Source of the DNA: AP-15 sp963733945
GTDB lineage: Bacteria; Pseudomonadota; Alphaproteobacteria; ATCC43930; CGMCC-115725
Length of the DNA: 64,000 nt
Direction of reading: 5' to 3'
Assembly: GCA_963733945.1 (NCBI GenBank)
Contig: CAVTFD010000010.1
Coordinates: 72,281 to 136,280 of the forward strand
The position numbers were made by a program, and so were the translations under genes. Positions within the stretch are counted from its first letter, which is position 1; every line of letters begins with the position of its first letter. Of the stretch, positions 1-7,745 are shown one piece after another. The notes beneath the pieces were generated by a model. It made no database searches. It saw only the letters and a list, made by a program, of their open reading frames with translations, and had not been told where the DNA came from.

Positions 1-850
1 GCCAGCAGAACTCGGCGGCCCCCATGGCGCCCCAGGCGATGCCATAGCGAGCGTTGTTGAGGCAGGAGAACGGGCCCCGCAACCCCTTCACTCCCGGCAG
101 CAAATTCTCCTCGGGGACGAACACCTCGTCCATCACGATCTCGCCGGTGGCCGAGGCGCGCAGGCTGAACTTGCCCTCGATCTTTGGCGTGCTCAGACCC
201 TTCATGCCCTTTTCGAGGATAAAGCCGCGGATCGCACCGTTTTCGGTCTTGGCCCAGACGACAAACACATCGGCGATCGGCGCGTTGGTGATCCACATTT
301 TGGCGCCGCTCAGTCGGTAACCGCCCGGCGCCGCGGCGGCCCGCGTCGTCATGCTGCCCGGATCGGAGCCGTGATCGGGCTCGGTCAGCCCGAAGCAGCC
401 GACCCATTCGCCGGCAGCGAGCTTGGGCAGATATTTCCGGCGCTGCGCCTCGGTGCCGAAATCATAGATCGGATACATGACGAGACTCGACTGCACGCTC
501 ATCGCCGAGCGATAGCCGCTGTCGACGCGCTCGACCTCGCGAGCAATCAGCCCGTAGCACACATAATTGACGCCGGCGCAGCCGTACCCCTCGATGGTCG
601 AGCCGAGAAAACCCAGCGCGCCCATCTCGTTCATAATTTCACGGTCGAATCGCTCGTGGCGGTTGGCTTCAAGCACCCGCGGAAATAGCTTTTTCTGGCA
701 ATAGGCGCGAGCGCTGTCGCGCACCATTCGCTCGTCCTCGCTCAGTTCGTCCTCGAGGAGGAGCGGATCGGCCCAGTCGAAGCGAGCCTCGGATTCAGAG
801 TGGTGCGAGGGGGTAGGAGAAACGGAGTCGAGTACAGTGTCGGCGGGCAT
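1..850 (-). CDS. gcdH: Glutaryl-CoA dehydrogenase, 3'-truncated by window edge
   Basis: The first 283 residues of an acyl-CoA dehydrogenase are visible; the rest lies outside the window. The reading frame starts at ATG 848-850 and stays open to base 2. The stretch CFGLTEPDHGSDPGSM and the later MWITNAP are hallmarks of the glutaryl-CoA dehydrogenase branch, an FAD enzyme that oxidises and decarboxylates glutaryl-CoA to crotonyl-CoA. This step sits in lysine/tryptophan breakdown and in anaerobic-type benzoyl-CoA degradation. The catalytic Glu falls in the missing C-terminal half. The nearby ring-degradation genes (4.9-15 kb) make a role in aromatic or dicarboxylate catabolism plausible, but a general lysine role is equally possible. 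The family call is strong; the physiological role is inferred. Confidence 0.9.
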   Translation of the reverse strand, partial: MPADTVLDSVSPTPSHHSESEARFDWADPLLLEDELSEDERMVRDSARAYCQKKLFPRVLEANRHERFDREIMNEMGALGFLGSTIEGYGCAGVNYVCYGLIAREVERVDSGYRSAMSVQSSLVMYPIYDFGTEAQRRKYLPKLAAGEWVGCFGLTEPDHGSDPGSMTTRAAAAPGGYRLSGAKMWITNAPIADVFVVWAKTENGAIRGFILEKGMKGLSTPKIEGKFSLRASATGEIVMDEVFVPEENLLPGVKGLRGPFSCLNNARYGIAWGAMGAAEFCW

Positions 851-949
851 TGATGACCTCGGCGGCGGCGATAGCGGCCGCTTATACCGCGCTGGCTCGC
901 CCCGGCGTCAGAAATCCGTCAATCTTGCCGTCGCGCTGCGTGCAGCCAG

Positions 950-1399
950 CTATTTTTTGGCCCCGGCGGTTGGCGACACCCGGGCGGCGCCACGACCCAG
1001 ACCGATCTTCTTGGCGAAGGCGGAGCGTTGCTCGGCGTAGTTGGGAGCCACCATCGGATAATCCGGCGCCAATCCCCATCGTACGCGATATTCATCCGGG
1101 GTCATATTGTAAGTCGAACGCAGGTGCCGCTTCAGCATCTTCAGCTTTTTGCCGTCTTCGAGGCAAATCAAATAGTCCGCGGTGATCGACTTGCGGATCG
1201 GCACGGCCGGTTTCACCGGTTCCGGTGGTGGCTCCGCGATTTGGCTGTCCAGGCCCTTTAGCGAGCCGTAGACGGCATTGATTACCTCAGCCAGCTGAGC
1301 CGTCGGCAACGTATTGTTGCTGACATAGGCGGCGACCACATCCGCGGTCATCCGCAACAACTCTTCCTCCGCCATCTTCGGCACTGTGGTTTCTGCCAT
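950..1399 (-). CDS. mucR: MucR/Ros-family zinc-finger transcriptional regulator
   Basis: This 149-aa protein has the compact layout of the alphaproteobacterial Ros/MucR family. There is an N-terminal helical part (residues 1-60), a Pro-rich linker, then a prokaryotic zinc finger around residues 77-100 (YLICLEDGKKLKMLKRHL, with Cys79, Asp82 and His92 visible), and the family signature YPMVAPNYAEQR. MucR proteins bind AT-rich promoter DNA and act as global repressors or DNA organisers controlling exopolysaccharide, motility and cell-cycle genes. The gene stands alone on the minus strand, and its upstream region faces glyA. MucR genes commonly autoregulate; no operator was identified here. The second His of the finger is not obvious, but family members vary in that ligand. 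Confidence 0.92.
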   Translation of the reverse strand: MAETTVPKMAEEELLRMTADVVAAYVSNNTLPTAQLAEVINAVYGSLKGLDSQIAEPPPEPVKPAVPIRKSITADYLICLEDGKKLKMLKRHLRSTYNMTPDEYRVRWGLAPDYPMVAPNYAEQRSAFAKKIGLGRGAARVSPTAGAKK

Positions 1400-1840
1400 T
1401 TTCTCGCCCCGACAAAGCCTGGAATGTTCACGTCAATGCCATAATTGACGCACGAATTTCTTGTGTCAACGGAAACTTATGAGAGAGAAGAGTAATCGTC
1501 ATTTGTACGCAGGCGCAACGACTTGCCGGCGCGCTTCGTGCTCCCGCTCGACTCTGCTCTCCGGCAGCACAGTCCGTGGCGGCGTCGCCCGGCCGAAATA
1601 AAGCGAATGAATTGATCGCCCGCTCGCAACGGTAGCGCGACGCAGTGCGGGCGCCGTACTGGCGCTGACCGCGATTTATGGTGGATGATTGGCATTCTCA
1701 AGCGAGATATGGTAGCTCATCAACCGGTGCCGAAGTTTGTTGCCGCATCCGGCGGTAACGCCGCGCCGGTTTGCGTGGCAGCCTTGGCAACGCCTCTTGG
1801 TCGCGGCGCGCTCAACCGCCGCTCAGCGAGCGATTTGTTG
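1400..1840. other. Divergent intergenic region between mucR and glyA
   Basis: About 440 nt with no convincing gene. It must hold the mucR promoter (leftward) and the glyA promoter (rightward). The glyA frame stays open back to 1685, but codons 1685-1840 do not resemble serine hydroxymethyltransferase and are treated as untranslated. The part just upstream of mucR (1420-1500) is AT-richer than its surroundings, as expected for a MucR-regulated promoter (inference). Confidence 0.4.
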
Positions 1841-3157
1841 ATGGTTTCAGGTTCGGTTCCGCTTCGCATCACTACCACCGACGATTTCTTTTCCGATCCG
1901 CTGGCCGCGGCCGACCCGGAGGTGGCGGCGGCTATCGGGCGTGAGCTCGTGCGCCAGCAGTCGCAGATCGAGCTGATCGCCAGCGAGAACATCGTCTCTC
2001 GCGCGGTCCTGGAGGCGCAAGGCTCGGTCTTGACCAACAAGTATGCCGAGGGCTATCCGGGGCGCCGCTACTACGGCGGCTGCGAGTTCGTCGATCTGGC
2101 CGAGAGCCTGGCGATCGAACGCGCCAAACAGCTCTTCGGCTGCGCCTTCGCCAATGTCCAGCCGCATTCCGGCGCTCAGGCAAACCAGGCCGTCTTTCTG
2201 GCATTGCTGACCCCCGGCGACACGATCCTTGGCATGTCGCTCGCCGCCGGCGGCCATCTGACCCACGGCGCGCGGCCGAACCTCTCCGGCAAATGGTTCA
2301 ACGCGGTCTCCTATGGCGTCCGCCGCGAGGATGCGCGCATCGATCTCGATGAGGTCGAGCGGTTGGCGCGGACCCACCGGCCCAAGCTGATTATCGCGGG
2401 CGGCAGCGCCTATCCTCGGATCATCGATTTCGCTCGCTTTCGCGCGATCGCCGACGAAGTTGGCGCCTATCTGATGGTCGACATGGCGCATTTTGCCGGT
2501 CTGGTCGCCGGCGGCGTCCATCCGAGTCCATTGCTGCACGCCCATGTCGTCACCACGACGACGCACAAAACCCTGCGCGGGCCGCGCGGCGGACTGATCC
2601 TGGCCGTGGATGAAGAGATCGGCCGGCGGATCAACGCCGCCGTCTTTCCCGGGCTGCAGGGCGGTCCGTTGATGCACGTGATCGCGGCCAAGGCAGTGGC
2701 GCTCGGCGAGGCGTTGCGGCCGGCTTTTGCCGCTTATGCCGCTGCCGTCGTCGAAAACGCCCAGATCCTGGCTGGGACATTGGCGCAAGCGGGGCTGGCG
2801 ATCGTCTCGGGCGGCACCGACACGCATCTGATGCTGGTCGATCTGCGTCCGCTGGGGTTGACCGGGCGCGATGCCGAACTATGGCTCGAACAAGCCGGCA
2901 TCACCTGCAACAAGAATGGCATCCCATTCGACCCGGAGAAGCCGACGGTGACCTCGGGGATCCGTCTCGGTTCGCCGGCGGCAACGACCCGCGGCTTTGG
3001 CGCAGACGAATTCCGCGCAGTGGGCCAGCTTATCGTCGAGGTGTTGCGCGCACAGGTACGCGGTCGGGAAGACAACGGCGCGACCGAGGCGCGGGTGCGT
3101 GAGGAGGTCCGCGAACTCTGCCGCCGATTTCCAATCTACGGGCAAGCAGGGGCCTGA
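1841..3157 (+). CDS. glyA: Serine hydroxymethyltransferase
   Basis: GlyA interconverts serine and glycine with tetrahydrofolate, supplying one-carbon units; it is a cytosolic PLP enzyme, normally a dimer or tetramer. The protein shows QIELIASEN near residues 42-50, YAEGYPGRRYYGG near 68-80 and the PLP-lysine motif TTTHKTLRGPRGG, with the Schiff-base lysine at about residue 243. The longest open frame begins at 1685 (490 aa). ATG 1841 gives 438 aa, matching the usual 415-440 aa, and drops a Ser/Ala-rich leader without family similarity, so this start is preferred although no strong ribosome site precedes it. nrdR follows 24 bp downstream, then ribD, an order common in alphaproteobacteria. Confidence 0.95.
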   Translation: MVSGSVPLRITTTDDFFSDPLAAADPEVAAAIGRELVRQQSQIELIASENIVSRAVLEAQGSVLTNKYAEGYPGRRYYGGCEFVDLAESLAIERAKQLFGCAFANVQPHSGAQANQAVFLALLTPGDTILGMSLAAGGHLTHGARPNLSGKWFNAVSYGVRREDARIDLDEVERLARTHRPKLIIAGGSAYPRIIDFARFRAIADEVGAYLMVDMAHFAGLVAGGVHPSPLLHAHVVTTTTHKTLRGPRGGLILAVDEEIGRRINAAVFPGLQGGPLMHVIAAKAVALGEALRPAFAAYAAAVVENAQILAGTLAQAGLAIVSGGTDTHLMLVDLRPLGLTGRDAELWLEQAGITCNKNGIPFDPEKPTVTSGIRLGSPAATTRGFGADEFRAVGQLIVEVLRAQVRGREDNGATEARVREEVRELCRRFPIYGQAGA

Positions 3158-3181
3158 CACGAGCAGGGGTGGGAGGAAACA

Positions 3182-3640
3182 ATGCGCTGTCCGTTTTGCG
3201 GCACAGACGATACCCAGGTCAAAGATTCGCGACCGACCGACGATCGCGGCGCCATCCGGAGACGGCGGTTTTGCCCGAATTGCGCGGCCCGGTTTACGAC
3301 CTTCGAGCGGGTGCAACTACGCGACCTGACCGTGGTCAAAAAAAACGGACAACGCGAGCCCTTTGACCGCGACAAGCTGGCGCGCTCGATCTACATCGCC
3401 CTGCGCAAGCGCCCGGTCGAGCCCGAGCGGGTCGAGCGCATCATCAACTCGTTGGTCCGCCAGCTCGAAAGCTCGGGCGAGACCGACATCCCGAGCGACA
3501 TGATCGGCGGCCTTGTCATGGAGGTGCTGCCAAGCCTCGACCAGGTCGCCTACATCCGTTTCGCCTCGGTCTATCGCAATTTCCGCGAAGCTAAGGATTT
3601 CGGCGATTTTGTCGGGCGGATCGCGGCGGATGGCGAATGA
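3182..3640 (+). CDS. nrdR: Transcriptional repressor NrdR
   Basis: NrdR (152 aa) senses the ATP/dATP balance and represses ribonucleotide reductase genes by binding pairs of NrdR boxes. The zinc ribbon is intact, with Cys3, Cys6, Cys31 and Cys34 (MRCPFCGTDD and RRFCPNC). An ATP-cone domain follows from about residue 47 (VVKKNGQREPFDRDKLARS). A good ribosome site (GGGAGGAAAC) lies just before ATG 3182. It is co-directional with glyA and overlaps ribD. The probable target nrdJ lies in the same window at 57.8-61.5 kb, with a candidate box pair upstream of it. Confidence 0.97.
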   Translation: MRCPFCGTDDTQVKDSRPTDDRGAIRRRRFCPNCAARFTTFERVQLRDLTVVKKNGQREPFDRDKLARSIYIALRKRPVEPERVERIINSLVRQLESSGETDIPSDMIGGLVMEVLPSLDQVAYIRFASVYRNFREAKDFGDFVGRIAADGE

Positions 3641-4775
3641 AGATGGGGCATCGGGCCCGAGCCCAACGGGCGAGAGGTACGCCGATGTCCGCTGGATGCG
3701 GACGGCGTTGGCGCTGGCCCGCCGCGGGCTCGGCGCGGTATGGCCGAACCCTGCGGTCGGTTGCGTCATCGTCAATGGGGGCTGCGTCGTCGGCCGCGGC
3801 TGGACCCAGCCGGGCGGGCGTCCGCATGCCGAGACCGAGGCGCTGCGGCGGGCGGGACAAGCGGCGCACGGTGCCACCGCCTATGTCAGCCTCGAACCTT
3901 GCTGCCATTGGGGACGCACTCCGCCCTGCGCCGATGCGCTGATCGATGCCGGGGTGCATCGGGTCGTCGTCGCCGCCGAAGATCCCGACCCGCGCGTCGC
4001 CGGCAACGGGATCGCCCGGTTGCGTGCGGCCGGGCTCGTGGTCGACATTGGGCTTGGTGCCGAGGAGGCGACCGAGATCAACGCCGGCTTTCTCACTCGC
4101 CTCGCGCTCGGCCGGCCGCTGGTCACCTTAAAGCTCGCGACCTCGCTCGACGGCCGCATCGCCACCAGCGGCGGCGAAAGCCAGTGGATCACTGGGCCGC
4201 CGGCGCGCGAGCAGGGTCACGCGCTGCGTGCCGCACACGACGCGATTATGGTCGGCACTGCGACCGTCCTCGCCGATGATCCGCAATTGACCTGCCGCCT
4301 GCCCGGGCTCGGACACCGCTCTCCTCTGCGGGTCGTTCTCGACCGCCAACTGCGGATTCCGTGCTGGGTCGGGGTGATCGCCCATGCCCGCCAGACCCCC
4401 ACCTGGGTTTTGACTCTGCGCTCAGCTGATGCGGCCCGGCGTGCGCCGCTGCTCGCCGCCGGCATTACCCTGATCGATGTCGATCCGGACTCCGAGAATC
4501 GGATCGATCTCGTCGCGGCGCTCGCTGCCCTTGGCGAACGTGGCGTCACCCGGCTTCTGATCGAGGGCGGCGCCCGGCTCGCCGCTGCGCTCTTGCGCGC
4601 CCGTCTCGTCGACCGCCTCGCCTGGTTTCACGCGCCGCTGCTGATCGGCGGCGACGGCATTCCCGCAGTCGCGGCCCTTGGCCTGGAAGGGCTCGCCGAC
4701 GCCCCCGGTTTCGAGCGGCTGTCCGTTGCGCGGGTCGGGGACGATGTGCTGACGACGTTTCGGGCGCGTGCATAG
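3630..4775 (+). CDS. ribD: Bifunctional diaminohydroxyphosphoribosylaminopyrimidine deaminase / 5-amino-6-(5-phosphoribosylamino)uracil reductase
   Basis: RibD catalyses the second and third steps of riboflavin synthesis. The N-terminal cytidine-deaminase-like domain carries the zinc site PHAETEA (His66, catalytic Glu68) and PCCHWGRTPPC (Cys91, Cys100). The C-terminal NADPH-dependent reductase domain begins near LKLATSLDGRIA (about residue 167). ATG 3630 lies inside the end of nrdR (11-nt overlap), implying translational coupling, and yields 381 aa, the normal size; the open frame continues upstream to 3513 only as a shadow of nrdR. In many alphaproteobacteria ribE, ribBA and ribH follow; here they do not. 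Confidence 0.95.
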   Translation: MANEDGASGPSPTGERYADVRWMRTALALARRGLGAVWPNPAVGCVIVNGGCVVGRGWTQPGGRPHAETEALRRAGQAAHGATAYVSLEPCCHWGRTPPCADALIDAGVHRVVVAAEDPDPRVAGNGIARLRAAGLVVDIGLGAEEATEINAGFLTRLALGRPLVTLKLATSLDGRIATSGGESQWITGPPAREQGHALRAAHDAIMVGTATVLADDPQLTCRLPGLGHRSPLRVVLDRQLRIPCWVGVIAHARQTPTWVLTLRSADAARRAPLLAAGITLIDVDPDSENRIDLVAALAALGERGVTRLLIEGGARLAAALLRARLVDRLAWFHAPLLIGGDGIPAVAALGLEGLADAPGFERLSVARVGDDVLTTFRARA

Positions 4776-4964
4776 CGGCATTCGCGGCGGCCATACCGCC
4801 CGAACTTCCGGCCCGCACGGCGAGCGAGGGTCCCGGAAGACAAGGTCGTAATCTACGTCGCCAATGCACCGCTGACCGAGCTGCAGAAGTTCTTCACCTT
4901 GGTGAATACGATCACCGGACCGGTGATCAGCGGTGTGGTCGTCAGTCGATCGGTCAATCCGTGA
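4776..4964 (+). other. Stop-free 62-codon frame directly behind the ribD stop codon
   Basis: After the ribD TAG the same frame stays open for 62 codons and ends at TGA 4962-4964. The second half reads like ordinary protein (VVIYVANAPLTELQKFF), the first half is Arg-rich. No start codon with a ribosome site is evident. It may be a decayed gene end, a fused relic of what once followed ribD, or chance in high-GC DNA. It overlaps the 3' end of the convergent amidohydrolase gene by a few bases. Confidence 0.25.
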
Positions 4965-6030
4965 GCCGGTAAAATCGCCTCGCGGTGCCGGCGAAAAGGG
5001 CTTGCTTGTCAGCGGCGGAGCACCCGGCGGCGATCCGCTTGAACGCGTTCCACAGCACGGCGTAGCCGCAGCTGCCTTTGTCGACCGGAAAATTGCTCTC
5101 GAACATCGCGCGCTGCGGGCCGAAGGCGGCGATGCAGGTCTCTATGTAAGGCCGCCAGAGCGCCGCCAGCTCTTCCGAACTCGGCGGCAATTCCTGGGCG
5201 TGCACAGTGAACCCGAACATGCGCATGCCAAGACCGCCAAGCTTGACATGTACATTGGGACACTGCGCCAACTCGCGGATGCGGGCGCTCCATTCTGCAA
5301 AGACATCGTCGCGCTTGCCGGCGTAACGGCCGAGGCCAATCGGACCGCCGACATGGTCGAGCACGATCGGCGTCGCGGGGAAGGCGCGCGCCAGATCGGT
5401 GAGTTCGCCGAGCTGAGTGTGGTACATCCACGCGTCAAAGCTGAGGCCAAGCGGCGCGAGCCGGGCAAAGCCCTCGCGCACCTGCCGGTCCATCAGCAGG
5501 CTCGCGGGGCGCAGCACCGCAGAGCCCCACGCCGCCTGATCCGGATGCGTCGCCGCGATGAAGCGGATGCCGCGGAAGCGTCCGCCACCCGCGTCAATCT
5601 GCGCCTCCAGCACTCTTTCGACCGCCGCCCCGAGCGCCAAATCGGCATGACCGACGATCCCCGCGCACACACGCGTGTTACCGTAGCCACCGCTGGCGCT
5701 CATCGCCGCCACACCATTGGCGAACTCGACCTCGCCGACCGGCCGCATCTCGATCGGACCGGATCGCCGATACATCGACAGCCATTCGAGGTAGACGGTA
5801 GCAGCGATGTTGTGGCCGCTGCCGAGATCGGCCAGCAGATCCGGTAACAAATAGCGGCCGGTCTCGGGCCGCTCGACCAGGTGATGATGCGGATCGACGA
5901 TCGGCAGCTCCGGCTCGATAATTTCCTCATGGCGGCGTTCGAGCCATTCTGGCCGGACCGCCAGATGCACGCTTGTTGCCGTGGTCGGTGTTGCGCCGAG
6001 CAATCGTGACTTTCCCCTCCTGGCGGCCAT
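4954..6030 (-). CDS. Amidohydrolase family protein (COG3618, 2-pyrone-4,6-dicarboxylate-lactonase-like)
   Basis: A 358-aa TIM-barrel metal-dependent hydrolase. The first metal motif is VDPHHHLVE near residue 45; ATPIVLDHVGGP and the late FESNFPVDKG (catalytic Asp) are typical of the COG3618 group that includes lactonases for pyrone dicarboxylate and related ring-cleavage products. It lies 57 bp downstream of the benzoate-CoA ligase on the same strand, so the two are probably co-transcribed and the enzyme may hydrolyse a lactone from aromatic degradation (inference). ATG 6030 is the longest start; a TTG at 6003, better spaced from an AGGAGGGG run, is a credible alternative. The exact substrate is unknown. 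Confidence 0.8.
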   Translation of the reverse strand: MAARRGKSRLLGATPTTATSVHLAVRPEWLERRHEEIIEPELPIVDPHHHLVERPETGRYLLPDLLADLGSGHNIAATVYLEWLSMYRRSGPIEMRPVGEVEFANGVAAMSASGGYGNTRVCAGIVGHADLALGAAVERVLEAQIDAGGGRFRGIRFIAATHPDQAAWGSAVLRPASLLMDRQVREGFARLAPLGLSFDAWMYHTQLGELTDLARAFPATPIVLDHVGGPIGLGRYAGKRDDVFAEWSARIRELAQCPNVHVKLGGLGMRMFGFTVHAQELPPSSEELAALWRPYIETCIAAFGPQRAMFESNFPVDKGSCGYAVLWNAFKRIAAGCSAADKQALFAGTARRFYRLTD

Positions 6031-6087
6031 CGCGGGTGCCGATATCAGAAATCATCCATCGCGACGGCGGCCTGAGATCAGGTAGCG

Positions 6088-7641
6088 CTATTGCTGGCCG
6101 GTATTCTCGCCACGCAGTTTGAAGCGCTGGATCTTGCCGGTCGCGGTCTTCGGCAATTCGTCGATAAAGGCGATCCACCGCGGGCATTTGAACGGCGCGA
6201 GCAGGGTCTTGGTGTGGCTCTCGAGGGTGCGGGCGAGCGCGTCATCGGTTTTGATGCCGGGTTGGGCGACGACAAACGCCTTGGGCTTGATCAGCCCGTC
6301 CGAGTCGGGCATGCCGACGACCGCGGCTTCGAGCACATTGTCATGGGCGATGAGTGCGGCTTCGACCTCGGCCGGCGAGACGTACATGCCGTTGACCTTC
6401 ATCATGTCGTCGCTGCGGCCGCAGTAGACGTAATAGCCGTCTTCGTCCTCATAATATTTGTCGCCGGTGCGGGTCCACCCGCCGAGAAACGCCGTGCGGC
6501 TGCGCTCGCGATTATTCCAATAGCCTGCCGCACTGGTCGGGCCACTGACTAGGAGATCGCCGATCTCGCCCGGGCTGACCGGGCGGCCGTCCTCGCCGAC
6601 AATCCGCAGCGTGTAGCCGGAAACCGGCTTACCGGTAGTCCCATAGCGCAAATCGCCGGGCCGGTTGGTCAGAAAGATGTGCAGCATCTCGGTCGAACCG
6701 ATGCCATCGAGGATGTCGACGCCAATCCGCGCCGACCAGCGCCGGCCGATCTCCTGCGGCAACGGCTCGCCGGCCGAAACGCAGCGCCGCAAGGCCAGCT
6801 CCCCCGGCCGCGGCAGATCGGGGTCGGCTAGCATCGCATTGTAGAGCGTCGGCACGCCGCAAAAGATCGTCGGCTGGTACCTGCGCAATACGCGCGCGAC
6901 CGAGGCCGGCGACGGGCGCTCGGCGGTCAGCACGCTCGTCGCCCCGACCGCCAGCGGAAAGGTCAGCGCGTTGCCGAGCCCATAGGCGAAAAACAGCTTC
7001 GCTGCGGAGAACACGACGTCACTCTCCTCCATCCCGAGCACCGGGACCGCGTAACAGTCCGCAGTCCGAATCAGGCTCGCATGGACATGGACCGTTCCTT
7101 TCGGCCGGCCGGTCGAACCCGAGGAATAGAGCCAGAAGCAGGGCTCATCAGGATGCGTCGACGCGGTTTCGGCATCGCCCGACATATCGGCGAGCCGGGC
7201 GGCCAGCGAGCGCTCGTCGGTATCGGTTCCCGAGACGAGCAGTTCGGGCATCGGCCCCGCCGACATCGCTAGCGCCGCGGTGATGGCGGGTAGTATCGGT
7301 GCCGACACCACGACGACACGCGCCCGGCTATCGGCCAGCATGAACGCGAATTCGTTGGGGCTCAGTTGGGTATTGACCGCGACCGGCACGATCCCGGCCT
7401 CGATCGCGCCCAGAAAAGCCGTCGGAAAATCGATCCCGTCGTGAAGGCAGAGCAGAATGCGCTGTTCGCGGTGAATGCCGAGCCCGCGCATGGCATTGGC
7501 AAAGCGGCTGACCCTTTCGGCAAGCTCGGCATAGCTGTATTGGCCGCGATCGTCGATGATCGCGGTCTTCGCCCCCCGGCCGGCCGCCAGGTTGCGCTCG
7601 ATCAGATCGGCTGCGGCGTTGTATATCGGCCCGCTCTCCAT
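6088..7641 (-). CDS. bclA: Benzoate-CoA ligase family protein
   Basis: An adenylate-forming acid:CoA ligase of 517 aa, the usual length of benzoate-CoA ligases. The AMP-binding loop YSSGSTGRPKG, the IGSTEMLHIFLTN motif characteristic of the benzoate/aryl-CoA ligase group, TGDKYYEDEDGYYVYCGRSDDMMKVNG and the C-terminal acylating lysine in LPKTATGKIQRFKL are all present. It activates benzoate or a substituted benzoate to the CoA thioester in the cytosol, the entry reaction to the box pathway whose genes start 104 bp away on the other strand. A strong ribosome site (GGGAGGA) precedes ATG 7641. Hydroxybenzoates or aminobenzoates are possible alternative substrates. Confidence 0.93.
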   Translation of the reverse strand: MESGPIYNAAADLIERNLAAGRGAKTAIIDDRGQYSYAELAERVSRFANAMRGLGIHREQRILLCLHDGIDFPTAFLGAIEAGIVPVAVNTQLSPNEFAFMLADSRARVVVVSAPILPAITAALAMSAGPMPELLVSGTDTDERSLAARLADMSGDAETASTHPDEPCFWLYSSGSTGRPKGTVHVHASLIRTADCYAVPVLGMEESDVVFSAAKLFFAYGLGNALTFPLAVGATSVLTAERPSPASVARVLRRYQPTIFCGVPTLYNAMLADPDLPRPGELALRRCVSAGEPLPQEIGRRWSARIGVDILDGIGSTEMLHIFLTNRPGDLRYGTTGKPVSGYTLRIVGEDGRPVSPGEIGDLLVSGPTSAAGYWNNRERSRTAFLGGWTRTGDKYYEDEDGYYVYCGRSDDMMKVNGMYVSPAEVEAALIAHDNVLEAAVVGMPDSDGLIKPKAFVVAQPGIKTDDALARTLESHTKTLLAPFKCPRWIAFIDELPKTATGKIQRFKLRGENTGQQ

Positions 7642-7745
7642 CGGCGATCCTCCCGATCTTTAATGGTGCGGAAGATGGCAACTGGTTACGTGAAAGGGAA
7701 GCATTTCCGGCCTATTCCGACTATGCTGGCGTCGAGAGGGCTGCG
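7642..7745. promoter_or_regulatory. Shared divergent promoter region, bclA / boxC
   Basis: These 104 bp separate two divergently transcribed genes of one pathway and must contain both promoters. Ribosome sites are visible at both ends. No operator palindrome or BoxR-type site could be recognised, and no regulator gene lies next to it. Confidence 0.5.

Noticed and set aside
1847..2827. 326-codon frame antisense to glyA
   Set aside because: Shadow of glyA, no recognisable domain, low-complexity Arg/Gln composition.
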